Positions 25,904 through 34,313 of a stretch of DNA of 64,000 nucleotides are shown one piece after another. The first letter of the stretch is position 1, and each line of letters begins with the position of its first letter. Source of the stretch: Saccharothrix carnea (lineage in GTDB: Bacteria > Actinomycetota > Actinomycetes > Mycobacteriales > Pseudonocardiaceae); contig NZ_PYAX01000006.1 in assembly GCF_003014735.1 (NCBI RefSeq), positions 1 through 64,000 of the forward strand, given 5' to 3'. The translations under genes were made by a program, and so were the position numbers. The notes below the pieces were generated by a model that was given only the letters and a program-made list of their open reading frames with translations, had not been told where the DNA came from and did not search any database.

Positions 25904-28396
25904 GTGGAGCAAGGGACCCTGCCTGACGTCTCGGTGGTCGTGGTCAACTACCGGGGCGCCGACGACACCATCACCTGCCTGCGCGCGCTGTTCGGCGACC
26001 TCGACTACCCGGCGGAAAAACTGCAGGTCATCGTGGTCGAGAACGCCTCGGGCGACGGCAGCGCGGACCGCATCCGGGCCGCCGCGCCCCAGGCTGAGGT
26101 GGTCGAGGCGCCGGCGAACCTGGGCTTCGCCGGCGGCTGCAACCTGGGCGTGCGCTCCGCGCGCGGGTCGGTGGTCGCGTTCCTCAACAACGACGCCCGC
26201 CCTCACCCGCGGTGGTTGCGCGAGGCGGTGGCCGTGCTGCGCACCGAGCCCGCGGTCGGCGCGGTGGCGAGCAAGGTCCTCGACTGGGACGGCCGCGAGA
26301 TCGACTTCGTGGACGCCGGTCTCACCTGGTTCGGCATGGGCTACAAGCGGCACGCCGGGCAGCCCGACGACGGCAGCCACGACACACCGCGCGACGTGCT
26401 GTTCGGCACCGGCTCGGCGCTCGTGGTCCGGGCCGAGGTGTTCCGCGAGCTGGACGGGTTCGACGAGCGGTTCTTCATGTTCTACGAGGACGTCGACCTC
26501 GGCTGGCGGATGAACCTGCGCGGCTGGCGCGTCCGGTACGTGCCGACGTCCCTGACCTACCACAAGCACCACGCCTCGATGTCCTCTGTGGACACCAGCC
26601 GTGAGCTGTACCTGTTGGAGCGCAACGCCCTGGCCGCGCTCTACAAGAACTTCTCCGACGAGACGCTGGCCAAGGCGCTGCCCGCCGCGCTGGCCCTGGT
26701 GGTCCGCCGCGCCACCGCGCGCGGCGAACTGGACGCCACCCAGCTGGAGATCACCCGCCGTCCCGCGAACCCCGAGGACGACCGCGCACCCGTGCCCGTG
26801 TCGCGGCAGGCGCTGGCCGGGTTCCTCGCGATCGACCAGTTCGTGGAGCTGCTGCCGTCGCTGGCCGAGTCGCGCAAGACCGAGCAGGCCGCGCGCCGCG
26901 TGTCCGACACCGACCTGGTGCCGCTGATGCGCAAGGCGATGGAGCCCGCCTACCCGCTGCCCCGCTACCTGGCCGCGCACGACGTGCTGGTCGAGGTGTT
27001 CGGGCTGGAAGAGGTGTTCGGCCGGCCGCGCCGGGTGCTGGTGATCACCGGTGACGCCATCGCCGACCGGATGGCCGGTCCCGCGATCCGGGCCTGGAAC
27101 ATGGCCGACGTGCTGTCCGGCGAGCACGAGGTCCGGCTGGTCACGGTCAACCCGCTGTGCGCGCCGCCCGAGGCGTCGTTCCCGGTGCTCAAGGTGGCCC
27201 GGCGCGACCTGGGCGCCCAGGTCGAGTGGGCCGACGTGGTCGTGCTGCAGGGTCACGCGCTGGAGTTCGTGCCGGAGCTGAAGAAGCCGACGTCCACCAA
27301 GATCGTCGTCTGCGACATCTACGACCCCATGCACCTGGAACTGCTCGAACAGGGCAAGGACGCGACCGACGAGCAGCGCGAGCTCGACCTCGTCGGCGTC
27401 ACGAAGGTGCTCAACGACCAGTTGGCGCGCGGCGACTTCTTCCTGTGCGCGTCGGAGCGGCAGCGGCACTTCTGGCTCGGCCACCTGACCGCGCTGGGCA
27501 GGCTCACGCCCTCGCTGTACGACAACGACCCCACCGTGCGCTCGCTGCTGGCCGAGGCGCCGTTCGGGCTGCCGGGCAAGCCGCCGCAGCGCACCGGGCC
27601 GGGGCTGCGCTCGACGTTGGGCATCGGCGAGTCGGACAAGGTCGTGCTGTGGGCGGGCGGCGTCTACAGCTGGTTCGACCCGCTGACCCTGCTGCACGCG
27701 ATGGACCGGCTGCGGACCCGCCGCTCGGACGCGCGGCTGGTGTTCCTGGGCATGAAGCACCCGAACCCCGAGGTGCCGGACATGGACATCGCCGGGCAGA
27801 CCCGGGCGCTGGCCAAGCGGCTGGACCTCGTGGGCTCGCACGTGTTCTTCAACGAGACGTGGGTGCCCTACCAGGACCGGCAGAACTGGCTGCTCGACGC
27901 GAACGCGGGCGTGACCACGCACTACGAGCACGTGGAGACGACGTTCGCGTTCCGGACCCGGGTGCTGGACTACCTGTGGGCGGGGCTGCCGATCGTGACC
28001 ACGGACGGCGACTCGTTCGCCGACCTGGTGCGGCGCGAGGGCCTGGGCGTCGTGGTGCCGTCCGAGGACGCGGACGCGTTGGCCGACGCGTTGGAGAAGG
28101 TCATGTACGACACCGCTTTCGCGGCCGCGTGCGTGGACCGGATCGCGGTCGTGCGGGAGCGGTTCACCTGGGAGAACGTGCTCGCGCCGCTGACCGACTT
28201 CTGCCGCAACCCGCGGCCCGCCGCCGACCGGCTGCCCGGCTCGTCGTTCATGGTGCGCAACCGGCCGCTCGGCAAGCTGGAGAAGGTGCAGCGGGACGTG
28301 GCGCTGGTCAAGGAGTACATGTCCGCCGGCGGTGCCGGTGAGGTGGCCCGCCGGGCGACCGGCCGGGTGCTGAAGAAGTTGCGCGGCCGTGGCTAG
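25904..28396 (+). CDS. Fused GT2-GT4 bifunctional glycosyltransferase
   Basis: An 830-residue protein with two transferase modules. Residues ~8-260 are GT2: VSVVVVNYRGADDTITCLRAL, VIVVENASGDGSADRI, ANLGFAGGCNLGVRSARG, FLNNDARPHPRW and FMFYEDVDLGWRMNLRG. A helical linker (~260-370) joins it to a GT-B module: RVLVITGDAIADRMAGPAIR, then VVLQGHALEFVPEL, VVLWAGGVYSWFDPLTLLHAM and the donor loop RVLDYLWAGLPIVTTDGD. Two sugars could thus be added in sequence to one acceptor. Start is GTG 25904. Its stop overlaps the next GT4 gene by 8 nt. The GT-B module lacks the usual E-x7-E and may be unusual in mechanism. Confidence 0.85.
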   Translation: MEQGTLPDVSVVVVNYRGADDTITCLRALFGDLDYPAEKLQVIVVENASGDGSADRIRAAAPQAEVVEAPANLGFAGGCNLGVRSARGSVVAFLNNDARPHPRWLREAVAVLRTEPAVGAVASKVLDWDGREIDFVDAGLTWFGMGYKRHAGQPDDGSHDTPRDVLFGTGSALVVRAEVFRELDGFDERFFMFYEDVDLGWRMNLRGWRVRYVPTSLTYHKHHASMSSVDTSRELYLLERNALAALYKNFSDETLAKALPAALALVVRRATARGELDATQLEITRRPANPEDDRAPVPVSRQALAGFLAIDQFVELLPSLAESRKTEQAARRVSDTDLVPLMRKAMEPAYPLPRYLAAHDVLVEVFGLEEVFGRPRRVLVITGDAIADRMAGPAIRAWNMADVLSGEHEVRLVTVNPLCAPPEASFPVLKVARRDLGAQVEWADVVVLQGHALEFVPELKKPTSTKIVVCDIYDPMHLELLEQGKDATDEQRELDLVGVTKVLNDQLARGDFFLCASERQRHFWLGHLTALGRLTPSLYDNDPTVRSLLAEAPFGLPGKPPQRTGPGLRSTLGIGESDKVVLWAGGVYSWFDPLTLLHAMDRLRTRRSDARLVFLGMKHPNPEVPDMDIAGQTRALAKRLDLVGSHVFFNETWVPYQDRQNWLLDANAGVTTHYEHVETTFAFRTRVLDYLWAGLPIVTTDGDSFADLVRREGLGVVVPSEDADALADALEKVMYDTAFAAACVDRIAVVRERFTWENVLAPLTDFCRNPRPAADRLPGSSFMVRNRPLGKLEKVQRDVALVKEYMSAGGAGEVARRATGRVLKKLRGRG

Positions 28397-29474
28397 GCCG
28401 TTGCGGGTGCTGATCGACGGCACCCCCCTGCTCGGGCAGCGGACCGGGATCGGCCGCTACACGGCGGCGTTGGCCGAGGAGCTGGCGTCGATGCTGGACG
28501 AGGTCGACGTGCGCGCGGTCGCGTTCACGCTGCGCGGGTGGCGTGCGCTGCGGACCGTGCTGCCGCACGACGTGGTGGCGCGCGGGCTGCCCGTGTCGGC
28601 GCGGCTGCTGCGGCAGTTCTGGCTGCGGATGCCGTTCCCGCCGGTGGAGTTCCTGGCCGGGCCGACCGACGTCATGCACGCGACGAACTTCATCCTGCCG
28701 CCCGTGCTGCGGGCCGGTGGCGTGACGACCATCCACGACCTGGCGTTCCTGGACGCGCCCGGCGACCTGCCGCCCTCGGACCGGCGGCTGCCGGAACTGG
28801 TGCAGAAGTCGGCGACGCGGGCGGACGTCGTGTGCACGCCGACCCGCGCGGTGGCCGAGGTCGTGATGGACCGGCTCGGCGTGCCCGAGTCGAAGATCGT
28901 GGTGACGCCGCTCGGTGTGGACCCGGCGTGGTTCGCCGCCCGGCCGCCGTCACCCGCGCTGCGCGCCCGGTTGGGCCTGCCCTCGGAGTACCTGCTGTTC
29001 GTGGGCGCGGGTGGGCCGCGCAAGGGCCTCGGCACGTTGCTGACCGCGCACGCCGCCCGGCCGTCGTTGCCGCCGCTGGTGCTGGCCGGGCCGCACGTGG
29101 TCAGCTCCGACGACCGGGTGATGCGGACCGGGTACCTGAACGACGTGGACCTGCGGAGTGTCGTGGCGGGTGCGGCGGCGTTGGTGCTGCCGTCGCGCGA
29201 CGAGGGGTTCGGGCTGCCGGTGCTGGAGGCGTTGGCGTGCAACGTGCCCGTCGTGTGCACGGACGTGGCGGCGTTGCGCGAGGTCGCCGATGGGTACGCG
29301 GTGCACGTGCCGGTGGATGACGTGGAGGCGTTGGCGACGGCCATGGTCGACGCCGTCGAGGCACCGCCCACGCCCGCCGACCAGGTGGCACGGCGGACGC
29401 ACGCGGCGGGGTTCACCTGGCGCCGGACGGCGGAGCTGACGGTGTCGGCCTACCGGCGGGCCGCCGGGCGGTGA
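28389..29474 (+). CDS. Glycosyltransferase family 4 protein
   Basis: A 361-residue GT-B transferase translated with the fused GT2-GT4 gene (8-nt overlap, GTG start). Motifs: LRVLIDGTPLLGQRTGIGRYT, VMHATNFILPPVLRAGGVTTI, a VTPLGVDPAWF hinge, LLFVGAGGPRKGLGTLLTAH and LPSRDEGFGLPVLEALACN holding the donor-binding acidic residues. Likely adds a hexose to the same polymer. Its last ~8 codons with the stop are partly duplicated immediately downstream (29480-29512), which indicates a recent local tandem duplication after the functional stop. Confidence 0.85.
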   Translation: MARPLRVLIDGTPLLGQRTGIGRYTAALAEELASMLDEVDVRAVAFTLRGWRALRTVLPHDVVARGLPVSARLLRQFWLRMPFPPVEFLAGPTDVMHATNFILPPVLRAGGVTTIHDLAFLDAPGDLPPSDRRLPELVQKSATRADVVCTPTRAVAEVVMDRLGVPESKIVVTPLGVDPAWFAARPPSPALRARLGLPSEYLLFVGAGGPRKGLGTLLTAHAARPSLPPLVLAGPHVVSSDDRVMRTGYLNDVDLRSVVAGAAALVLPSRDEGFGLPVLEALACNVPVVCTDVAALREVADGYAVHVPVDDVEALATAMVDAVEAPPTPADQVARRTHAAGFTWRRTAELTVSAYRRAAGR

Positions 29475-29562
29475 CCGGGGCCTGTCGGCGGGCCGCGGGG
29501 CGGTGACCGGGAGTCCTCTCCGGGAGTCCTGTCCAGGAGGTCTGTCCGGGAGGTCTGTCCGG
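29448..29562 (+). repeat. Local tandem duplications after the GT4 stop codon
   Basis: Two adjacent features. A 33-nt segment covering the last codons and stop of the GT4 gene (29448-29480) is repeated with four differences at 29480-29512. Then a 13-nt unit beginning CCGGGAG or CCAGGAG is repeated four times (29507-29519, 29520-29532, 29533-29545, 29546-29558). Both look like slippage products; no function is evident. Confidence 0.7.
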
Positions 29563-29859
29563 CAACGCGGGCGGCTCCTCGTTACGGGTGCCCGGTTTGC
29601 CGGTCGGTGCGGGCGGGCTTGAGGACGTTCCACGAGATCTGCCGTGAACCCGTCACGGCACAGACGCGACGCAAGAACCGCTGACGCTCGCCTTCCAGGC
29701 GGGTCGCGGTCGCTTCAGGGGATCGCCCGATCGCGGACATGGCGGAAAGGTTCTCGCACTGCTTGAGCGCAAAACCAGTGCGATAATCCGACTCCACCCC
29801 AACGGCGCAACCGACCCCTCGGGTGGTCACTCAGCGCGTCCACTGCGATGATGCCGGCC
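29563..29859. other. Intergenic stretch without a convincing gene
   Basis: About 300 nt of slightly lower GC than its surroundings. A minus-strand frame of 82 codons (29582-29830) is open but has no recognisable motif, no good ribosome site and atypical codon use, so I do not call it. The stretch must hold the promoter of the downstream immunity-type gene; no clear -35/-10 pair is visible. Confidence 0.4.
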
Positions 29860-30300
29860 ATGAGCTTCACGGCTGTGTGGCCGATCACGGACGAGCAAGA
29901 CGCCGACGCGGCCGACGAGATGACCGTCGATTCGCCGGAGGACGTCGACACCCTCCTGCGCCGCCTCGCCGAACCCGGCGCGGGCCCGGCGGTGATCGAG
30001 CACCAGGACCGACCGTTGATCACCGACACCGAGGGTCTGCTCGGAGCGCCGGGGACCACCAAGATCCCCGACCACGACGTCGCCGCCGCCATCCACCGAG
30101 GCTACGGCTACCTCACGTACGCGGACCCGGACCACGACTACTCGACGTTGGCGGGTGACCCGGCGTCCCCGGAGTACCGCTCCGAGTACGTCGACTACCC
30201 GGCTGGCGCGGGGGTGGCGGTGGAGGTTTTGGCGGACGCGTTGAAGGAGTTCCTGGCCACTGGCGAGCGGCCCACGGGCGTGACGTGGCAGGCTGCCTAG
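29860..30300 (+). CDS. Imm1-type immunity protein, orphan
   Basis: A 146-residue acidic, cytosolic protein with the layout of the Imm1 immunity family of polymorphic-toxin systems: an N-terminal SFTAVWPI strand, a short helix DVDTLLRRLAEP, a strand pair near GYGYLTYADPDHDY, then PAGAGVAVEVLADALKEFLATGERPTGVTWQ, the C-terminal helix with the ERP-x-x-V-x-W ending that marks the family. No toxin gene is adjacent, so it is an orphan, perhaps protecting against kin toxins. ATG 29860 begins the conserved strand; ATGs at 29848 and 29851 are alternatives. No strong ribosome site is visible for any. Confidence 0.65.
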   Translation: MSFTAVWPITDEQDADAADEMTVDSPEDVDTLLRRLAEPGAGPAVIEHQDRPLITDTEGLLGAPGTTKIPDHDVAAAIHRGYGYLTYADPDHDYSTLAGDPASPEYRSEYVDYPAGAGVAVEVLADALKEFLATGERPTGVTWQAA

Positions 30301-30430
30301 CCGGTCGGTGCTGGGTGGGACACCCAAACGTTTGCGTCGACGCGCGGGTTACGTTCTGTGACGTTCGGGGTCGGTGGTCCGGGGTCCGGTGGTCTGGGGG
30401 CGGCTCGGTGGTTGGGGCAGGCTCGATTTG

Positions 30431-30544
30431 ACATGGGGCCCCTTACGGGCACTCCAGGCTGGCCAAAGCCGGCAGGCCCGGCGGGGAAGAGCGTCCCGCC
30501 GGGCCTGCCGGATTCGACCAGCCTAAAGCACCCGAACCCCATGT
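30431..30544 (+). other. Nested three-stem structured element (RNA or DNA)
   Basis: A 114-nt nested palindrome within a 339-nt gene-free gap. P1: 30431-30438 pairs perfectly with 30537-30544 (ACATGGGG / CCCCATGT). Next, CGGG at 30446-30449 pairs with CCCG at 30531-30534. P2: 30456-30462 pairs with 30518-30524 (AGGCTGG / CCAGCCT). P3: 30469-30485 pairs perfectly over 17 bp with 30495-30511, 9-nt loop. Internal single strands are A-rich (CCAAAG, TAAAG). This is more elaborate than a simple terminator. It may be a conserved non-coding RNA or a repeat; I cannot name it. The rest of 30301-30639 holds one further hairpin and no gene. Confidence 0.65.
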
Positions 30545-30565
30545 AAAATCGGGCCTTTTGCGGTT

Positions 30566-30596
30566 CCGCTGCGGGTTCGATGTGGTCCCGCAGTGG
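30566..30596. terminator. Hairpin downstream of rmlD
   Basis: 10-bp stem with one G-T pair, 30566-30575 against 30587-30596, 11-nt loop. It is placed 44 nt beyond the minus-strand rmlD stop and could end that operon's transcript. Confidence 0.5.
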
Positions 30597-30639
30597 GGCC
30601 GATGGGGTCCGAGACTTTGTCAGGTCGTGAGCGTTGGGG

Positions 30640-31533
30640 TTAAGGGACGGCGTGGGTGGTGATGGCGGTGGAGAGGGCTTCTTGCCAGTGCCGCAGTGGG
30701 GTCAGGCCTGCGTCGGCCCAGGCCTTGCCGGACAGAACCGAGTAGGCCGGGCGGGGTGCGGGGCGGGGGAAGTCGGCGGTGGTGCAGGGGTGGACGCGGT
30801 TGGGGTCCAGGCCCAGTTCGGTGAAGATGGCGCGGGCGAAGCCGTGCCAGGTGGTCTCGCCGGCGCCGGTGGCGTGCAGGACGCGGGGCGGGGTGGCGCC
30901 GGAGGACACGGCGGCCGCCAGTTCGAGCAGGCCGTGTGCCAGGTCGAGCGACCACGTCGGCGAGCCCAGTTGGTCGTCCACAACGGACAGTGTCTCGTTG
31001 GTGGTCGCCAGGCGGGCCATGGTCTTCACGAAGTTATTGCCGTGCTCGCCGTAGACCCAGGCGGTGCGGACGATCCAGGAACGGTCCCAAGTGGACAGGA
31101 CGCGGTGTTCGCCTTCGAGCTTCGTGCGTCCGTAGACCGAACGGGGGCCGGTTTCGTCGGACGGCTCGTAGGGCCGTGTGCCGTCGCCGGGGAACACGTA
31201 GTCCGTGGACACGTGCAGCAGCGGGACGTTGTGCTCGCGGCAGCTGGTGGCCAGGTGTCCCGGGCCGACCGCGTTGACCTCGAACGCCCGGTCGGCGTCC
31301 GACTCCGCCGCGTCGACGGCCGTGTAAGCCGCGGCGTTCACGACCACCGGCCGGTAGCCCGCGTCACGCGCGCTGGACGCGAACACGGCCACCGCGTCCG
31401 CCACGGCGGAGGCGTCGGTCAGGTCCAGCTCCGCCGACGACGGCGCGTGCACGAGACCGTCCTCGGGCGCCGCCGCCACCACGTCCCGCCCGAGCTGGCC
31501 GCGGCCGCCGGGCACCAGGAGTGCGAGCGCCAT
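30640..31533 (-). CDS. rmlD: dTDP-4-dehydrorhamnose reductase
   Basis: Last step of dTDP-L-rhamnose synthesis, reducing the 4-keto group with NAD(P)H. The 297-residue SDR-type protein has the N-terminal nucleotide loop VPGGRGQLGRDVV, the active-site YGRTKLEGE (Tyr and Lys of YxxxK), VVNAAAYTAVDAAESDADRAFEVN and HVSTDYVFPGDG. ATG 31533 is chosen because the signature starts there, and it overlaps the rmlB stop by one base (TGATG), so the pair is coupled. Counterpart of Rv3266c. The product feeds the wbbL-like rhamnosyltransferase. Confidence 0.93.
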   Translation of the reverse strand: MALALLVPGGRGQLGRDVVAAAPEDGLVHAPSSAELDLTDASAVADAVAVFASSARDAGYRPVVVNAAAYTAVDAAESDADRAFEVNAVGPGHLATSCREHNVPLLHVSTDYVFPGDGTRPYEPSDETGPRSVYGRTKLEGEHRVLSTWDRSWIVRTAWVYGEHGNNFVKTMARLATTNETLSVVDDQLGSPTWSLDLAHGLLELAAAVSSGATPPRVLHATGAGETTWHGFARAIFTELGLDPNRVHPCTTADFPRPAPRPAYSVLSGKAWADAGLTPLRHWQEALSTAITTHAVP

Positions 31534-32525
31534 CAGCCGGCGAGGGTCGCGCGCTGCTTGAGCGGCTCCCACCACGACCGGTTGTCCCGGTACCACTGCA
31601 CGGTCGCCGCCAGGCCCTCGGCGAAGTCGACCCGCGGTGCGTAACCCAGCTCGGTGGCGATCTTGGTGATGTCGACCGAGTAGCGCCGGTCGTGGCCCTT
31701 GCGGTCGGTGACGGGCTCGACGAACGAGTCCCAGTCACGGTCCGTGGCCTCCAGGAGGCGCTCGGTCAGCTCGCGGTTGGTCAGCTCGGTGCCGCCGCCG
31801 ATGTTGTAGATCTCGCCGCCGCGACCGCCCTCCAACACGAGCTGGATGCCGCGGCAGTGGTCGTCCACGTGCAGCCAGTCGCGGACGTTGAGCCCGTCGC
31901 CGTACAGCGGCACCTTCCGGCCGTCGATCAGGTTCGTGACGAACAGCGGGATGACCTTCTCGGGGAACTGGTACGGACCGTAGTTGTTCGAGCACCGCGT
32001 GATGCACACCGGCAGCCCGTGGGTGCGGAAGAACGAACGGGCCAGCAGGTCCGACGACGCCTTGGACGCCGAGTACGGCGAGTTCGGCTCCAGGATGTGG
32101 TCCTCGGTCCACGAACCCTCGTCGATCGTGCCGTACACCTCGTCCGTGGAGACGTGCACGAACTTCGCCACGCCCGCCTCCAGCGCGCCCTGGAGCAGCG
32201 TCTGGGTGCCCAGCACGTTGGTCAGCACGAAGTCGGCCGAACCGGAGATCGAACGGTCCACATGCGACTCGGCGGCGAAGTGCACCACCACGTCCGTGCG
32301 ACTCATCAGGTCGGCGACCAGCTCGCGGTCGCAGATGTCGCCCCGGACGAAGGTCAGCCGCGGATCGTCCGCGACCGGCGCCAGGTTCTCCTCGTTGCCG
32401 GCGTAGGTGAGCTTGTCCAGCACCACCACCTCGGCGTCGGCATAGGCCGGGTACGCGCCGCCCACCATCTCCCGCACGTAGTGCGAGCCGATGAACCCGG
32501 CCCCACCCGTTACCAGAACCCGCAT
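31533..32525 (-). CDS. rmlB: dTDP-glucose 4,6-dehydratase
   Basis: Second enzyme of dTDP-rhamnose synthesis; forms dTDP-4-keto-6-deoxyglucose. The 330-residue extended SDR protein shows RVLVTGGAGFIGSHYVREM, the catalytic TDE in HVSTDEVYGTIDEG, YxxxK in PYSASKASSD, and the substrate-binding NNYGPYQFPEKVIPLFV. ATG 32525 has AGGAGGG upstream. In M. tuberculosis rmlB lies elsewhere, so its pairing with rmlD is a difference from that order. RmlA and RmlC are not in the window. Confidence 0.95.
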   Translation of the reverse strand: MRVLVTGGAGFIGSHYVREMVGGAYPAYADAEVVVLDKLTYAGNEENLAPVADDPRLTFVRGDICDRELVADLMSRTDVVVHFAAESHVDRSISGSADFVLTNVLGTQTLLQGALEAGVAKFVHVSTDEVYGTIDEGSWTEDHILEPNSPYSASKASSDLLARSFFRTHGLPVCITRCSNNYGPYQFPEKVIPLFVTNLIDGRKVPLYGDGLNVRDWLHVDDHCRGIQLVLEGGRGGEIYNIGGGTELTNRELTERLLEATDRDWDSFVEPVTDRKGHDRRYSVDITKIATELGYAPRVDFAEGLAATVQWYRDNRSWWEPLKQRATLAG

Positions 32526-32695
32526 GCTCAGTGCCCTCCTGAAGCCGGCTGCTCATCGCAGTCTGTCACGAGGCCCGTCTGTGCAACCCACCTGGTTGTT
32601 ACAGCGTCTCCCGTATAAGAGGAATATGCGACGCGGTTCACCTCCGCGCCACTAATCTCGAACAGGCACGCCTGAGCGCACGGGGGAGGCAGGCA

Positions 32696-34228
32696 GTGGA
32701 CTCCAGTCCGCCCGAAACAGCCGGTGGATCGGCTGCTCTTCGTGTCCTCGCGCTCACCGCCCGTTCACTGCTGGCGCTGGTTTCGGCGGCTGTGCTCGTC
32801 GTCACGTGGTACGGCTGGTACTACCTCAGCGACATCGACGAGGACATCACGACCACCGACGTCATCGCGTCGTCGGTCACCCGGGACGACAACGGCGTGG
32901 CCATCCCGCCGCTCGACGGCGCGGTCGACATCCTGCTGGTCGGCGTCGACAGCCGCACCGACGCGCAGGGCAACCCGCTGTCGGACGAGGTGCTGGCGCT
33001 GCTCAACGGCGGTGTGGCGGACGGCACGCAGAACACCGACACGATGATCCTGGTGCACATCCCCCAGGACGGCACGCGTGCGGTGGCCATCTCGTTCCCG
33101 CGTGACGCCTACGTGGAGATCGCCGACGGGTTCGGCACGCACAAGCTGAACTCGGCGCTGGCCAGGCAGAAGAACGAGACGGCCCAGGAGCTGCGCGAGC
33201 GGGGCGTGACCGACGAGGCGCGCATCGAGCTGGAGTCGACGCTGGCGGGCCGCAAGACGTTGATCAAGACGATCGAGGGGCTCACCGGCGGCTCGGTGAC
33301 CGTCGACCGGTACGCCGAAGTCAACCTGGCCAGCTTCTACGAGGTCACGAAGGCGCTCGGCGGCGTCGAGGTGTGCCTGAACCAGGCGACCCGCGACCGC
33401 GACTCGGGTGCCGACTTCCCGGCCGGGCGGCAGACCGTCGAAGGCGCCAAGGCGCTGTCGTTCGTGCGGCAGCGCGGCGGGCTGCCCGGCGGTGACCTGG
33501 ACCGGATCGTGCGGCAGCAGGTGTTCATCGGCGCACTGGCCCGCAAGGTGCTGTCCACCGGCACGCTGACCGACTTCGACCAGCTCAACCAGCTCGTGAC
33601 GGCGGTGAAGAAGTCCGTCGTGCTCAGCGAGGGGTGGAACATCACCGAGTTCGCCCTGCAGATGCAGGGCCTGGTCGGCGGCAACATCCAGTTCCGCACC
33701 ATCCCGGTCGGCGACCCCGTGGACACGTGGAGCGACGGCAACGTGCTGCCGGTCGACCCGGTGCAGGTGCGGCAGTTCATCGAGGGCCTGGCGGGCGACC
33801 GGGGCACGTCGAAGGCGCCCACCACGACCACGACCCCGTCCGGGCCGCCGAACTCGGCGATCACCGTGCACGTCTACAACGCCGCCGGGGTGAACCGGTT
33901 GGCGGCCGGTGTGCTGGACGCGTTGGTGGAGAAGGGGTTCCGCCGCGGTGTGGCCGACTCCGCGGCGTACGCCGAGACGACGGTCGTGCGGCACGCACCG
34001 GGTGAACGGGCGAGCGCCGAAAAGGTGATCCACGCCCTGGGCGGTAACGCCGAGGCCGTCGAGGACGACTCCGTGCCGGGAGGGCAGGTGCAGGTGTACG
34101 CCGGCGCCGACTACTCGCCGCCGGACCGGACCGACCCGGCGTCCGTGGACGTCACCGGCACGAGGATCGCGCCCTCCACCAGTTCCACCCCGCCGATCAC
34201 CGCCGACGGTGTGGTCTGCGTCAACTGA
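32696..34228 (+). CDS. LCP family ligase with LytR C-terminal domain
   Basis: A 510-residue LytR-CpsA-Psr enzyme that transfers lipid-linked glycans to peptidoglycan. It has a short cytosolic N-terminus, one TM helix (~22-42, LLALVSAAVLVVTWYGWYYL), and an extracytoplasmic LCP domain with DILLVGVDSRTDAQG, the conserved NTDTMILVHIP, AISFPRDAYVEI, and FVRQRGGLPGGDLDR. After a Thr/Pro linker, ITVHVYNAAGVNRLAAGVLD begins a LytR_C domain (~385-465). GTG start. It diverges from rmlB across a 170-nt gap. Counterpart of M. tuberculosis Rv3267; likely joins the arabinogalactan-type polymer to the wall. Confidence 0.9.
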   Translation: MDSSPPETAGGSAALRVLALTARSLLALVSAAVLVVTWYGWYYLSDIDEDITTTDVIASSVTRDDNGVAIPPLDGAVDILLVGVDSRTDAQGNPLSDEVLALLNGGVADGTQNTDTMILVHIPQDGTRAVAISFPRDAYVEIADGFGTHKLNSALARQKNETAQELRERGVTDEARIELESTLAGRKTLIKTIEGLTGGSVTVDRYAEVNLASFYEVTKALGGVEVCLNQATRDRDSGADFPAGRQTVEGAKALSFVRQRGGLPGGDLDRIVRQQVFIGALARKVLSTGTLTDFDQLNQLVTAVKKSVVLSEGWNITEFALQMQGLVGGNIQFRTIPVGDPVDTWSDGNVLPVDPVQVRQFIEGLAGDRGTSKAPTTTTTPSGPPNSAITVHVYNAAGVNRLAAGVLDALVEKGFRRGVADSAAYAETTVVRHAPGERASAEKVIHALGGNAEAVEDDSVPGGQVQVYAGADYSPPDRTDPASVDVTGTRIAPSTSSTPPITADGVVCVN

Positions 34229-34313
34229 AGCACCCGCCTCGTGGCGAACCGGACGTCCGACCGGCCCAAGGTGGTTAGCCTGATCGGACACCCGATTTCG
34301 TAGGAGGACCCCG

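Noticed and set aside
25286-28423. Very long minus-strand open frame (~1,045 codons) opposite the fused glycosyltransferase
   Set aside because: Low-complexity Arg/Gln/His/Val-rich translation typical of the antisense of a high-GC gene; the plus strand has clear GT motifs.
29582-29830. 82-codon minus-strand frame in the gap before the Imm1-type gene
   Set aside because: No motif, no ribosome site, unusual composition; left uncalled though a decayed gene is possible.
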